From: an uncultured Saprospiraceae bacterium
Lineage (GTDB): Bacteria; Bacteroidota; Bacteroidia; Chitinophagales; Saprospiraceae
Assembly: GCA_938003955.1 (NCBI GenBank)
Contig: CALKXE010000180.1
Coordinates: 1-46,891 of the forward strand
Reading direction: 5' to 3'
DNA length: 46,891 nt
Shown: piece by piece, positions 15,565-24,671 of the stretch
How positions within the stretch are numbered: the stretch's first letter is position 1
Layout: each line of letters begins with the position of its first letter
Translations under genes and position numbers: made by a program
The notes under the pieces: model-generated
Seen by the model: only the letters and a program-made list of their open reading frames with translations
Database searches by the model: none
Told to the model about the DNA's origin: nothing

Positions 15565-17808
15565 CTAATCTTTCAACACGTTCCTCATTAATACAGGTAG
15601 TAGAAATAGATCACAAATCAATGCTGCCACTAATGTTACAGATATCAACATACCTACAGTTACCGAAGGCGGGTGATTACTAAATAACATTACCAAGAAT
15701 CCGAAGAATAAAATAATCGTAGTAAATGTAATCGCCTTTCCTGTCTCCTCAAAAGTGATTTTTATAGCTTCTTCTACGGTATTCTTAGCATCTCTAGCCA
15801 GTTTATATTTACTCAAAAAATGTATGGTGTCATCCACTGCAATACCAAATACAATAGCGAAGATTATTGAGACTCCAGCATCTAATTGGATACCAAAGAA
15901 TCCCAATAGACCTGCTGCGAATATAACAGGTACGAAATTAGGCACGAGTGCGACCAATAAGATCTTCCAATCTCTGAATAATAATGCCATTAATAGACTC
16001 ACTAATATCAAAGCGATTAACAAACCTTGTAAAAGATTGTCTCGGATATATTCAGCATTTTTATCTATTAATAAACCGGTACCAGTTCTTTTTACACTGA
16101 TCATACTTGTATCAATATTTTCATTGATCCATTGGTCTATTTCTTTACCTTCCTTTTTTATGCTTTCCGCTCCAATATCAGCAATTCTAGTCGATATTCT
16201 GGTCTTCTTTTTGTCCTTACTAATCATGACAGAGGACTCGCTTCCAGCCATCCGTTCTACTAATCTTTTCGATTTATTAAAGTCTCTTTTATTCTCAGGA
16301 AAATTAAAAGCATCCGCTCTATTTCCTTTGTTCATCCTTTCTAGACTTTTATATATAGTTGACATACCAATGATGGATCTGAAGTTCGGGTTCTCATACA
16401 GTTTATCTTCTATTTTCGATACTTCGGATAACACTTCATAACTGTCAGCTGTCAATTCATCATCCTTCACAGTAATGGCAAATTCGATGGGACGGAATCC
16501 ACTATATTTCTTTTCAAAATATAGGAAATCATCTGTCAGTTGAGCATTGATTGGTAGACTGTCTTCTACACTATAATTCATAGTGATTTGACTCATTCCA
16601 TAGAAGCACATCGCTACAAATACTACAGAAATACCAGTAATTAATTTGCCATGTGATAGCGTTTTGCCGTACCATGAAGTCATCAATTTATTCCAGAAGT
16701 CATTTTCAGCTGTTTCTTTTATTATTTGTTCTTTAGAGAATAGGGTTAGTAAACATGTAGTAAATAATATAACAGTAAAATATGCTACCAATACACCAAG
16801 CGCAGCATTTGCACCGAAATCCCTGATCGGTCTGACATTGGAAGTCATCAGTGTAGCAAATCCTATAGCCGTCGTAATAGAAGTAAATAGGGTAGCAAGC
16901 CCGATCTGCTTTATAGTTATTACCATGGCACTTCGCTTATCTTTTCCACGCTTCAACTCATCAACATACTTGGACATAATGTGAATGACATCCGATGTTC
17001 CCACGATGAGCATGAGCACAGGATATAGAGCGGCCATGATATTAAGCTCTCTACCAAGAAGACCTATAATACCTAGGAAGTAGAGTAATCCGAGGCCTAT
17101 AGAAGTCAATGCAATCCATACGCCAATCGGTTTTCTGAATATAAACATGAGTATGAAAATGATCAAAAATCCAGATATGAAAGTCGACATCACGATTTCG
17201 TTCTTCTGCATTTCTACCAACTCATCTTGGAAATATGCCCGGCCTAATAAATGTGTTTCTTGAAAGTTATATTTATCTGTAAGTACCTTGATGGCTGTCA
17301 TCATCTCTTTAGATTCCTCGAGACCTATGGCATCAATTGTTCTTGCTGTGATCGCGAGAGACTGTCCATCGGCTGCGATGAGGTTATTGACAAATCGTCT
17401 ATCTGATAAGATATTTTCTTTATCTGCTTCGTACCGATCGGGCTGATCCATGTGAATGATAGGTACAGTATTAATCCCAAATGGAGTTTTTACGGGATAG
17501 TCCATGGTCGTGAGAGACTGTACTTTCGTGACATGAGGTACATCTCTCAACTCTAGTGTGAATGCGTGGAATTTCTCTAGAAATGCTTCGTCAAATACCG
17601 TTGGCTCATTATCCACTGCAACCATTAGGAAATTATCGTCCGTCTCAAACTCTTCAATAAAAGCCTGAAAAAAGTCTAAATCAGGGTCTCCTTCTGGGAA
17701 AAATTGCTCAAAATCAAAAGCAAATTTCAAATGATAAACCTGATATGCAGATATCGGAATTAGGAAAATGAAAGCTGCAATGATATATTTTCTATAATCT
17801 AAAAACAT
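15565..17808 (-). CDS. RND/MMPL-superfamily membrane exporter
   Basis: A 747-residue inner-membrane protein with the twofold RND layout: TM1 (about 8-24), a large periplasmic loop, a five-helix bundle, then a repeat of the same plan. Both halves carry the matching motif in the sterol-sensing-like helix, GTSDVIHIMSKY in the first and AVDDTIHFLSKY in the second, whose Asp residues usually carry protons. At about 750 residues it is the shorter HAE3/MMPL-type exporter, working without AcrB-like docking domains; relatives move lipids or hydrophobic compounds. It stands as a single gene, so the substrate is unknown. Confidence 0.92.
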   Translation of the reverse strand: MFLDYRKYIIAAFIFLIPISAYQVYHLKFAFDFEQFFPEGDPDLDFFQAFIEEFETDDNFLMVAVDNEPTVFDEAFLEKFHAFTLELRDVPHVTKVQSLTTMDYPVKTPFGINTVPIIHMDQPDRYEADKENILSDRRFVNNLIAADGQSLAITARTIDAIGLEESKEMMTAIKVLTDKYNFQETHLLGRAYFQDELVEMQKNEIVMSTFISGFLIIFILMFIFRKPIGVWIALTSIGLGLLYFLGIIGLLGRELNIMAALYPVLMLIVGTSDVIHIMSKYVDELKRGKDKRSAMVITIKQIGLATLFTSITTAIGFATLMTSNVRPIRDFGANAALGVLVAYFTVILFTTCLLTLFSKEQIIKETAENDFWNKLMTSWYGKTLSHGKLITGISVVFVAMCFYGMSQITMNYSVEDSLPINAQLTDDFLYFEKKYSGFRPIEFAITVKDDELTADSYEVLSEVSKIEDKLYENPNFRSIIGMSTIYKSLERMNKGNRADAFNFPENKRDFNKSKRLVERMAGSESSVMISKDKKKTRISTRIADIGAESIKKEGKEIDQWINENIDTSMISVKRTGTGLLIDKNAEYIRDNLLQGLLIALILVSLLMALLFRDWKILLVALVPNFVPVIFAAGLLGFFGIQLDAGVSIIFAIVFGIAVDDTIHFLSKYKLARDAKNTVEEAIKITFEETGKAITFTTIILFFGFLVMLFSNHPPSVTVGMLISVTLVAALICDLFLLPVLMRNVLKD

Positions 17809-18113
17809 GTGGTGGTCGTTGAATTATCGAAGTAACAACTTGAAATGGGAAATGGATAATAGAATACCGTATATTTTAAAATAAAGTTATGTTTAAACCC
17901 AATATTATGATTTAGGACAATAATTCAAAGGCTCTATTTTTTCGCATAGATACAAATTATGCAAAACTTAGATTAACATATAGTACTCAACATCTAGAAT
18001 CAGTTAAGCGATTTAAGCGATTTGGCGATTCTAGCGGAAAGCTCATGCGATAACCTAAAGTTTATTCTCTCACAAAAGTATGATTTGTTATCTGTCCCAT
18101 TTTTTGATAGACA
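17809..18113. other. Intergenic spacer with an inverted repeat
   Basis: Divergent spacer between the exporter and the Uma2 gene. It holds CTAGAATC at 17994-18001 and its exact complement GATTCTAG at 18027-18034, with a short direct repeat (AAGCGATTT twice) in the loop. No gene is seen. It may carry control sites for one or both divergent genes. Confidence 0.4.
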
Positions 18114-18144
18114 TTGACATGATCACTATTTATGCTTATATTTG
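18114..18144 (+). promoter_or_regulatory. Bacteroidota-type promoter of the Uma2 gene
   Basis: TTG at 18114-18116 and TATATTTG at 18137-18144 are 20 bases apart, matching the Bacteroidota -33/-7 pattern (TTTG, then TAnnTTTG after about 19-21). The expected transcript start would be near 18150, which supports the ATG at 18166 and rules against the TTG at 18142 that lies inside the -7 box. Confidence 0.6.
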
Positions 18145-18165
18145 AAGAGTCTAAACCAAACCAAT

Positions 18166-18789
18166 ATGTACGATAAAACGACAATCCAAGAAGAGAAAAC
18201 GCTCCATGCAGCGGAACCATCAATTGGCTATAAAAGCCAGTACGATTATGAAGATTATTTAAAATTCGATTTTGATTACATGGTCGAACTTATAAAAGGA
18301 AAGATCTATAAAATGAGTCCGGCGCCAAGTTCGTTTCATCAACTAATTGCTGGCAACCTCTATTTGTTCTTTGGAAATTACTTCAAGCACAAAAAATGCA
18401 GCGTTTTCATTGCGCCTTTCGATGTCGTGTTACCCATTCAAAATAAGAAAAACAAGCTCAAAAATAATACGGTCATCCAACCAGATTTATGTCTAATTTG
18501 CGACCCAGATAAAATAGATAAAGCGGGCTGTTTCGGAGTGCCTGATTTGGTCGTAGAAGTATTGTCTCCCCACACTAGAAAAAAAGATGTCAAGTATAAA
18601 TATGACCTCTACGAAGAAGTTGGTATACTAGAATATTGGGTTGTAATGCCTACAGATCATTTACTTCAAATCTTTACATTAGAGAACGGAGCATATAAGT
18701 TGCAAGATACCTACACGGATGAAGACATTGTCTATCCAAATCAATTTCCTGACCTCAAAGTAGTTTTGTCCGAAGTTTTCCCATCATGA
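18166..18789 (+). CDS. Uma2-family (DUF820) endonuclease-like protein
   Basis: A 207-residue protein of the Uma2/DUF820 group, which has a PD-(D/E)xK nuclease-like fold. The motifs visible are a helix-strand ELIKGKIYKMSPAPSSFHQ, the acidic IQPDLCLIC, the core PDLVVEVLSP with the expected Asp/Glu, and a following KYDLYEEVGILEYWVV segment with the Lys. Family members are often abundant in cyanobacteria and other genomes and act in mobile-element or unknown roles; nuclease activity is seldom shown. The start is set by the promoter just upstream. A tract of short repeats follows directly after the stop. Confidence 0.88.
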   Translation: MYDKTTIQEEKTLHAAEPSIGYKSQYDYEDYLKFDFDYMVELIKGKIYKMSPAPSSFHQLIAGNLYLFFGNYFKHKKCSVFIAPFDVVLPIQNKKNKLKNNTVIQPDLCLICDPDKIDKAGCFGVPDLVVEVLSPHTRKKDVKYKYDLYEEVGILEYWVVMPTDHLLQIFTLENGAYKLQDTYTDEDIVYPNQFPDLKVVLSEVFPS

Positions 18790-19101
18790 TAATTTCACCA
18801 ACAAGCAGAGCTGTCAAACAGTCGAATATCGAGCAGTCGAAAAGCAAAGCGGTCGATCAATCGAAAAGCAAAGCGTTTGAACAATCAACAATCAAAACGG
18901 TCGAGTCCCCTAATCTGTCGAATAGTCAAAAAGCGAAGCGGTCGAAGAATCGAATCTCGACCAGTCAAAAAGCAAAGCGGTCGAACAGTCTTAGACAGTC
19001 AAATAGTCCACAACAATTATTATATAATGCCATTTTGACACCATATTACCCGATGGCACACAAGTTGACTATACTAAGCTATAAACTAAAAATCAATAGC
19101 A
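18790..19101. repeat. Degenerate short-repeat tract between the Uma2 gene and htpG
   Basis: Four copies of a 18-23 bp unit, consensus CAGTCRAAAAGCAAAGCGGTCGA, lie at 18834-18856, 18858-18875 (shorter), 18923-18945 and 18962-18984, with many scattered extra AGTCGAA/AGTCAAA words between about 18812 and 19010. A plus-strand frame stays open through it but its product is Ser/Lys/Gln repeat without family signals, so I treat the tract as non-coding. The last 90 bp are ordinary spacer before htpG. Confidence 0.75.
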
Positions 19102-20970
19102 ATGGCTAAAGGAAAAATATCAGTACAAACGGAAAACATATTTCCGATCATCAAGAAGTTTTTATACTCTGATCAGGAGATATTCTTGAGAGAGTTAGTC
19201 TCAAATGGCGTAGATGCAACCACTAAAGTGAAGACGTTGTCACTGAGAGGTGAGGTGAAAGGTGAAATAGGAGACACGACCATTGAGGTATCTGTGGATA
19301 AAGATGCTAAAACACTTACTATATCTGATAAGGGTATAGGAATGAGTAAAGAAGAGGTAGAAAAATACTTGAATCAAGTTGCATTCAGTTCTGCCGAAGA
19401 ATTCTTAGAAAAATATAAGGACGAAGCGAGTATTATCGGTCATTTTGGATTAGGATTCTATTCAGCTTTTATGGTTGCTGACAAGGTAGAAGTTGTCACG
19501 AAGTCATTCCGAGAGGAAGAAGGTGCAGTAAGATGGACTTGTAATGGGGATCCAGAATACGATATTGACGATGCGGATAAAACAAGTAGAGGAACAGATA
19601 TCATTCTTCATATCAGTGATGACAGTGTAGAGTATCTTGAAGAAAGTAAAATCCAACAATTATTGGATAAGTACTGTAAGTTCTTACCTGTATATATCAA
19701 ATTTGGAACGAAGACAGAAACGACTTACGAAGGAGAAGGAGACGACAAAACTGCCATCGAAACGGAGGTAGATAATATCGTAAACAACCCTGAGCCACTT
19801 TGGAAAAAGTCTCCAAACTCTATCACAGAAGAAGAGTACAAGGCTTTCTATATGGAGCTTCATCCAGGGAGTCAGCCGCCATTATTTTGGATACACTTAA
19901 ATATCGATTATCCATTTAACCTGACAGGAGTACTATACTTTCCAAAACTAGTGAACAGTGTAGAAGTTCAAAAGAACAAGATTCAACTATACAGTAATCA
20001 AGTATATGTTACGGATAATGTACAAGAGATTGTACCTGAGTTTTTGACACTTTTACATGGTGTAATTGACAGTCCTGATATTCCATTGAATGTAAGTAGA
20101 TCTTACCTACAATCAGATAGAAATGTAAAGAAAATCACTTCTTATATTACTAAAAAGGTAGCTGAGAAATTAAACTCAATTTTCAAAGAAGACAGAACAG
20201 GATTTGAGAATAAATACAGTGAAGTAGGTACATTTATCAAGTATGGAATGATCTCAGAAGAGAAATTCAACGAAAAGGCTCAGAAATTTGTCCTTCTTAA
20301 AAACCTTGAAGGAAAGTTCTTTACACTAGAAGAATATAAAGCTAAAGTAGAGGTAACTCAGAAAGACAAGAATGACAAAATAGTATATCTATACACAACA
20401 AGTCCGAAAGAACATCACAGTTATATCGAGTCTGCAAAAGCGTATGGTTACGATATATTAGAATTTGATAATGTGATTGATAATCACTTCATGCAACATC
20501 TAGAATATAAGGAATCAGGAGTGACATTCGTAAGAGTGGATTCTGATACGCCAGATAATCTAGTACAGAAAGATGAGACGAGAGAGTCTGTCTTAGGAGA
20601 TAAAGAAGTGGAGAAAGTGAAGGAATTATTCACAACAGCGCTAGGCGATCTTCAAGGAGGTCAGATAGAGATGAAACCACTATCTCCAGACGATCATCCA
20701 GTATTGATTACTAAGCCAGAATTCATGCGTAGAATGAAGGAAATGCAGATGATGCAAGGAATGGATCTTGGTGGAATGCCAGACATGCATAATGTAGTGA
20801 TCAACACAAATCATCCATTGATAGTAGAGAAGTTACTTAAGATGAGAAGTGCGGATAAGAAGGCTGATTTCGCTCAATATCTACACAACCTTGCCAAGCT
20901 GAATCAAAATATGCTTAAAGGGGAAGATATGAGTAAGTTCATTGCCAAGAGTATAGAGTTTATGTCGTAA
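19102..20970 (+). CDS. htpG: Molecular chaperone HtpG (Hsp90)
   Basis: A 622-residue Hsp90 that folds client proteins in the cytosol through an ATP-driven clamp cycle. The GHKL ATPase domain (about 1-215) shows ELVSNGVDA with Asn35, DKGIGM at 76-81 and GHFGLGFYSAFMV from 113. The middle domain (about 240-480) contains YFPKLVNSVEVQKNKIQLYSN-type strands and LNVSRSYLQ with the catalytic-loop Arg, and the C-terminal dimerisation domain includes the Met-rich MRRMKEMQMMQGM stretch. The NGVDA form in place of the common NASDA is frequent in Bacteroidota. A terminator follows the stop, so it is probably transcribed alone. Confidence 0.98.
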   Translation: MAKGKISVQTENIFPIIKKFLYSDQEIFLRELVSNGVDATTKVKTLSLRGEVKGEIGDTTIEVSVDKDAKTLTISDKGIGMSKEEVEKYLNQVAFSSAEEFLEKYKDEASIIGHFGLGFYSAFMVADKVEVVTKSFREEEGAVRWTCNGDPEYDIDDADKTSRGTDIILHISDDSVEYLEESKIQQLLDKYCKFLPVYIKFGTKTETTYEGEGDDKTAIETEVDNIVNNPEPLWKKSPNSITEEEYKAFYMELHPGSQPPLFWIHLNIDYPFNLTGVLYFPKLVNSVEVQKNKIQLYSNQVYVTDNVQEIVPEFLTLLHGVIDSPDIPLNVSRSYLQSDRNVKKITSYITKKVAEKLNSIFKEDRTGFENKYSEVGTFIKYGMISEEKFNEKAQKFVLLKNLEGKFFTLEEYKAKVEVTQKDKNDKIVYLYTTSPKEHHSYIESAKAYGYDILEFDNVIDNHFMQHLEYKESGVTFVRVDSDTPDNLVQKDETRESVLGDKEVEKVKELFTTALGDLQGGQIEMKPLSPDDHPVLITKPEFMRRMKEMQMMQGMDLGGMPDMHNVVINTNHPLIVEKLLKMRSADKKADFAQYLHNLAKLNQNMLKGEDMSKFIAKSIEFMS

Positions 20971-21023
20971 TCCATCAATGGAAATGGGATAAAACAGATC
21001 TAAAGGATCAAAGCGGATAAAAG

Positions 21024-21056
21024 AAAGGATCACATCGAAATATGTGGTCCTTTTTT
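21024..21056 (+). terminator. Rho-independent terminator of htpG
   Basis: AAAGGATCACAT pairs with ATGTGGTCCTTT (one G-T wobble) around a 6-base loop and runs into six T. It lies 53 bp past the htpG stop. Confidence 0.8.
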
Positions 21057-21194
21057 GATTAAGAAAACAGCCCTCGAAGAAACTGTCAGCCAATGTCGAT
21101 TACAATTGATTGGAATCCGAAAAGTACTTTAGGAAGTAAAAGCAACGAAACAAAACAGATCAAAACGGATTGAAAATAGAACATCACAATTCCA

Positions 21195-21446
21195 TCACAA
21201 TTCATTTGCCTTCTTCCTTCCCAACTTTGCTAATTGAAAACATGAGACCAAAAACCAAAACATATTAATTATTACAAATGGATAAGCGTTATTCTCATAT
21301 GCATTCACAATCAAGAGTGCCGATCCGACTATATTAGGAATAAGAAAGAGAGAAGAATCATTTTTTACCTTTCCTAATAAATTAGCTGAATAAGCGACAA
21401 GAAGCATAATAGCTCCTAACCATCCACATAGTACTACTATATCCAT
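21195..21446 (-). CDS. Small membrane protein, CBU_0592-like family
   Basis: An 83-residue protein from the ATG at 21446. It has three hydrophobic segments: VLCGWLGAIMLLVAYSANL, LIPNIVGSALLIVNAYE and YPFVIINMFWFLVSCFQL. The layout with GW.GA at the start and a N-x-x-GS / YP-x-x-x-N pattern in the second and third segments resembles the CBU_0592-type small membrane protein family, whose function is not known. An ATG further upstream at 21539 would add 31 residues without a family match and is less likely. It converges with htpG. Confidence 0.7.
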   Translation of the reverse strand: MDIVVLCGWLGAIMLLVAYSANLLGKVKNDSSLFLIPNIVGSALLIVNAYENNAYPFVIINMFWFLVSCFQLAKLGRKKANEL

Positions 21447-21566
21447 ATTTATTATTTCGGCTGCAAGGTAATTATTCTTTGACTCAAAACCTGCCCAAGT
21501 CAATGTACATATATGTGTGTAAGGAATTAATGTCAACATCTAAAACCACAGAGCATATCAAAACAA

Positions 21567-21610
21567 AACCCCAAAGGGGTTATATTCCATTAAAAATGGG
21601 TAAAACCCAT
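21567..21610. repeat. Paired hairpins upstream of recG
   Basis: Two short perfect hairpins stand 14 bp apart: AACCCC-AAA-GGGGTT (21567-21581) and ATGGGT-AAA-ACCCAT (21596-21610). Two stems of equal length and loop, in a 5' leader just before the recG start, look like a REP/BIME-type dispersed element; copies elsewhere cannot be checked here. Confidence 0.5.
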
Positions 21611-21635
21611 AAATTTTCCTGTCCCATAAAATACA

Positions 21636-23777
21636 ATGCTATATATTTACAGCGTGGAAACCAAACCCAACATACTCGACACCACGATAGAATATATCAA
21701 AGGAATCGGCCCTGCAAAAGCAGAGCTGATGCAAAAAGAGTTGAAGATATTTCGAGTAAGAGACTTGTTGGGGAGCTATCCATTTCGGTATGTTGATAAG
21801 ACGAAGTTTCATGTTATAAAAGACGTAACGACTGATGGAGATACTGTTCAGCTTAGAGGTCAACTCGTAAGTTTTGAGAAAATAAAAGGAAAGAATAACC
21901 GATTTAGATTACAAGGACTCCTAAAAGACAGTACCGGATTCATGGAATTGATCTGGTTTCAAGGAGCAAAGTATTTAACAAAGATTCTCAAGGAAGGAGA
22001 AGATTACGTAGTCTACGGTAAAGTAAACATATATAAGGGTAAGAAGACGATCACACATCCAGAGATGGAGTCAGCAAGGGCTAGAGCGGCAGATCAACTT
22101 CAGTCGACTTTCGATCCTGTATATCCATCCTCAGAGAAGTTAGATGCTCGAGGATTAGATAGTAAAGGACGTCGAAAAATAATAAAGACAATTTTAACCC
22201 AGCTTACAGAAGCGGATGTAGTAGAAAATATGCCTTCTTATCTTATCGAGAAATTGAAATTGTGCAGTCGATTCCAGGCATTGCATTGGATACATTTTCC
22301 AAAGAGTGCGGCTGAGAAGTCATTAGCAATCAATAGATTAAAGTTCGAAGAATTGTTCTTTCTTCAGCTCAGACTATTATTAGGCAAGGAGAATAGAAAG
22401 AAGAAACTTAAGGGGGCTGTTTTTGATACCGTTGGAAAATACTTTAATACATTTTTCAAAGAGGGACTTAAATTTGAATTGACGGGAGCTCAGAAAAGAG
22501 TTCTTAAAGAAATTAGAGCAAACATGGGATTGGGAGTCCACATGAATAGATTGCTTCAAGGTGATGTGGGTAGTGGAAAGACTGTAGTTGGTTTTATGTC
22601 TATGCTACTCGCTAAAGATAATGGTTATCAAGCGTGTATGATGGCACCTACTCAAATCTTAGCGCAGCAGCACTATGAAGGGATCAGCGAATTGGCAGAG
22701 CCTTTAGGATTGAGTGTAGGTTTTCTGACAGGATCAGTAAAAGGGAAAGGAAGAAAGAAGACGTTAGAACTTCTTGCCAACGGAGAGATAGATATACTAA
22801 TAGGTACACATGCTTTGATAGAGGATCCTGTGGTATTCCAAAATTTAGGATTAGCAATCATAGACGAGCAACATCGATTTGGCGTAGCACAGAGGGCAAA
22901 ACTGTGGAAAAAGAATAAAGATATTGCACCACATGTATTGGTTATGACAGCTACTCCTATTCCAAGGACATTGGCCATGACGGTATATGGAGATCTTGAC
23001 GTATCAGTAATAGACGAAATGCCACCTGGCAGAAAATCTATTCAAACGATGCATAAATATGAATCTGCCCGTCCAAAGGTGATCAACTTTATGAGAGCCG
23101 AGATAGACAAAGGGCGTCAGATTTATATCGTCTATCCATTAATAGAAGAATCGGCCAAGCTTGATCTTCAAGATCTAAATAATGGATATGAACAACTGTT
23201 GGGTTTCTTCCCGATGCCACAATATCAGATGAGTATCCTTCATGGAAGAATGAAAGCCAAAGACAAAGATTTTGAGATGGAACGTTTTTCTAAAGGAATC
23301 ACGCAAATCATGGTTGCTACCACGGTGATAGAAGTTGGAGTTAATGTGCCAAATGCTTCTGTTATGATTATAGAAAATACAGAACGTTTTGGCCTTTCAC
23401 AATTGCATCAGCTAAGAGGAAGGGTAGGGCGAGGAGCCGAGCAGTCATATTGTCTTCTCATGACGGGCAACAAACTATCAAAAGAAAGTCGAGAACGAAT
23501 CGCCACTATGGTAAGAACCACGAATGGATTCGAAATTGCCGAAGCCGATCTTAAGCTTCGTGGTCCGGGAGATATCGAAGGTACCATGCAAAGTGGAATC
23601 ATGGATCTCAAACTAAGTAGTATAGTACATGATACGGCCATCCTAAATGCTGCTAGATACTATGCCGAAGCTATAGTGGATCGAGACCCAGATTTAGCAC
23701 ACGAGACACATATTGCAATGAAAGCCTATATGGGTAGAAGAGCGCAACGAGCTAAAATTTGGGGAAGGATTAGTTAG
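21636..23777 (+). CDS. recG: ATP-dependent DNA helicase RecG
   Basis: A 713-residue RecG, which remodels stalled replication forks and Holliday junctions. The N-terminal wedge/OB domain (about 15-150) begins with IKGIGPAKAELMQ, and the OB strands follow near VQLRGQLVSF. The helicase core has Walker A GDVGSGKT at 309-316, the DEQH box at 410-413, MTATPIPRTL, and the TRG-type C-terminal region with QLHQLRGRVGRG. Length is typical. An internal GTG at 21654 could also serve as start; the ATG at 21636 gives only six more residues. The gene is not visibly in an operon. Confidence 0.97.
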   Translation: MLYIYSVETKPNILDTTIEYIKGIGPAKAELMQKELKIFRVRDLLGSYPFRYVDKTKFHVIKDVTTDGDTVQLRGQLVSFEKIKGKNNRFRLQGLLKDSTGFMELIWFQGAKYLTKILKEGEDYVVYGKVNIYKGKKTITHPEMESARARAADQLQSTFDPVYPSSEKLDARGLDSKGRRKIIKTILTQLTEADVVENMPSYLIEKLKLCSRFQALHWIHFPKSAAEKSLAINRLKFEELFFLQLRLLLGKENRKKKLKGAVFDTVGKYFNTFFKEGLKFELTGAQKRVLKEIRANMGLGVHMNRLLQGDVGSGKTVVGFMSMLLAKDNGYQACMMAPTQILAQQHYEGISELAEPLGLSVGFLTGSVKGKGRKKTLELLANGEIDILIGTHALIEDPVVFQNLGLAIIDEQHRFGVAQRAKLWKKNKDIAPHVLVMTATPIPRTLAMTVYGDLDVSVIDEMPPGRKSIQTMHKYESARPKVINFMRAEIDKGRQIYIVYPLIEESAKLDLQDLNNGYEQLLGFFPMPQYQMSILHGRMKAKDKDFEMERFSKGITQIMVATTVIEVGVNVPNASVMIIENTERFGLSQLHQLRGRVGRGAEQSYCLLMTGNKLSKESRERIATMVRTTNGFEIAEADLKLRGPGDIEGTMQSGIMDLKLSSIVHDTAILNAARYYAEAIVDRDPDLAHETHIAMKAYMGRRAQRAKIWGRIS

Positions 23778-24671
23778 GATGAGAAAACGAGATAGTTTTT
23801 TAATTCCATATTTTTTCAACTGGTTAATTCAAACAAGAAATTTAGTTTAGAGCATTCAATAATTGATGCTTACGGTACATTTAAGACAGCAATTTATCCA
23901 TTGCATTATCTTCAAATATTCTTTAGTGAATAAGGGGCTATTTTAACCAATTCACTATTTGAAAAATTCTTATACATTTATTGTAGTAGAATATTTTTGA
24001 AAACTTGGGACGTTATTTTGTCTTAAAGGGTTATAAATGTGGCGTGTAAGTCACTAATTCGCACGTAATATACATATTAAAGAAAAATAAATATGATTTT
24101 AACATATATTAAATAAATCTTTAATACATTTGCTTTAATCCAGAAATGGACCAACCAGCGTAAGAATAGAAGTTTTACTTCGTGATAATAGTAACTGCTA
24201 AGTTATTGTGCCTTTGAGCACCATTATTTACACAGTAAAATATTTGAATGAAATTGCTTCAGTCTGCCCAGGCCATTTTTATTTTCAGATCATTTCTCTC
24301 AATTTTGAGGATGCTATCATTAAGCATCGGATTTAGTAATACAAATCAATGTAATGCCATGGCTACAGATATTTCGGATTCATTTTCGAAGAGTCTAAAT
24401 TTAGCATGTCAGCTATCAGTTGGGCGTATTGCATCTACCCCATTTCAACCTTTATTTTCTTTGATTTCAATATATAAGACTAGTAATAACAAGCTTCTCA
24501 ACAAGGCTAAAAAGTATAAGTCATATTTCTATATATAATGAATAGATGAAGACAGTTGCATTTGCACTGCTTTCAACCAACGTACAACCTCAAAACCTCC
24601 AATACCATACTCTGATAGGCACGAAAGTTTTTATTCATGCCAATCTATTGCCAACACAAAACACACCTTAG
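23778..24671. other. Long leader region upstream of the giant adhesin gene
   Basis: An AT-rich spacer of about 890 bp. It contains an inverted repeat (TTCAAATA at 23911-23918 with TATTTGAA at 23956-23963, and TAGTGAAT at 23924-23931 with ATTCACTA at 23950-23957). It has a possible -7 box TACATTTG at 24125-24132, without a -33 match. A frame at 24248-24538 (96 codons) has no recognisable family. A 41-codon frame from ATG 24546 ends in TAG at 24669-24671, directly touching the adhesin ATG in the same frame. I support no firm gene here. Confidence 0.5.

Noticed and set aside
18786-19109. 107-codon frame overlapping the Uma2 stop
   Set aside because: It only translates the short-repeat tract into Ser/Lys/Gln repeats and runs into the htpG start; no family signal.
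21447-21539. Upstream extension of the small membrane protein
   Set aside because: The extra 31 residues lack a family match and the ATG at 21446 gives the expected length.
24248-24538. 96-codon plus-strand frame upstream of the adhesin
   Set aside because: No recognisable domain, odd composition and no start context; kept only as a note in the spacer entry.
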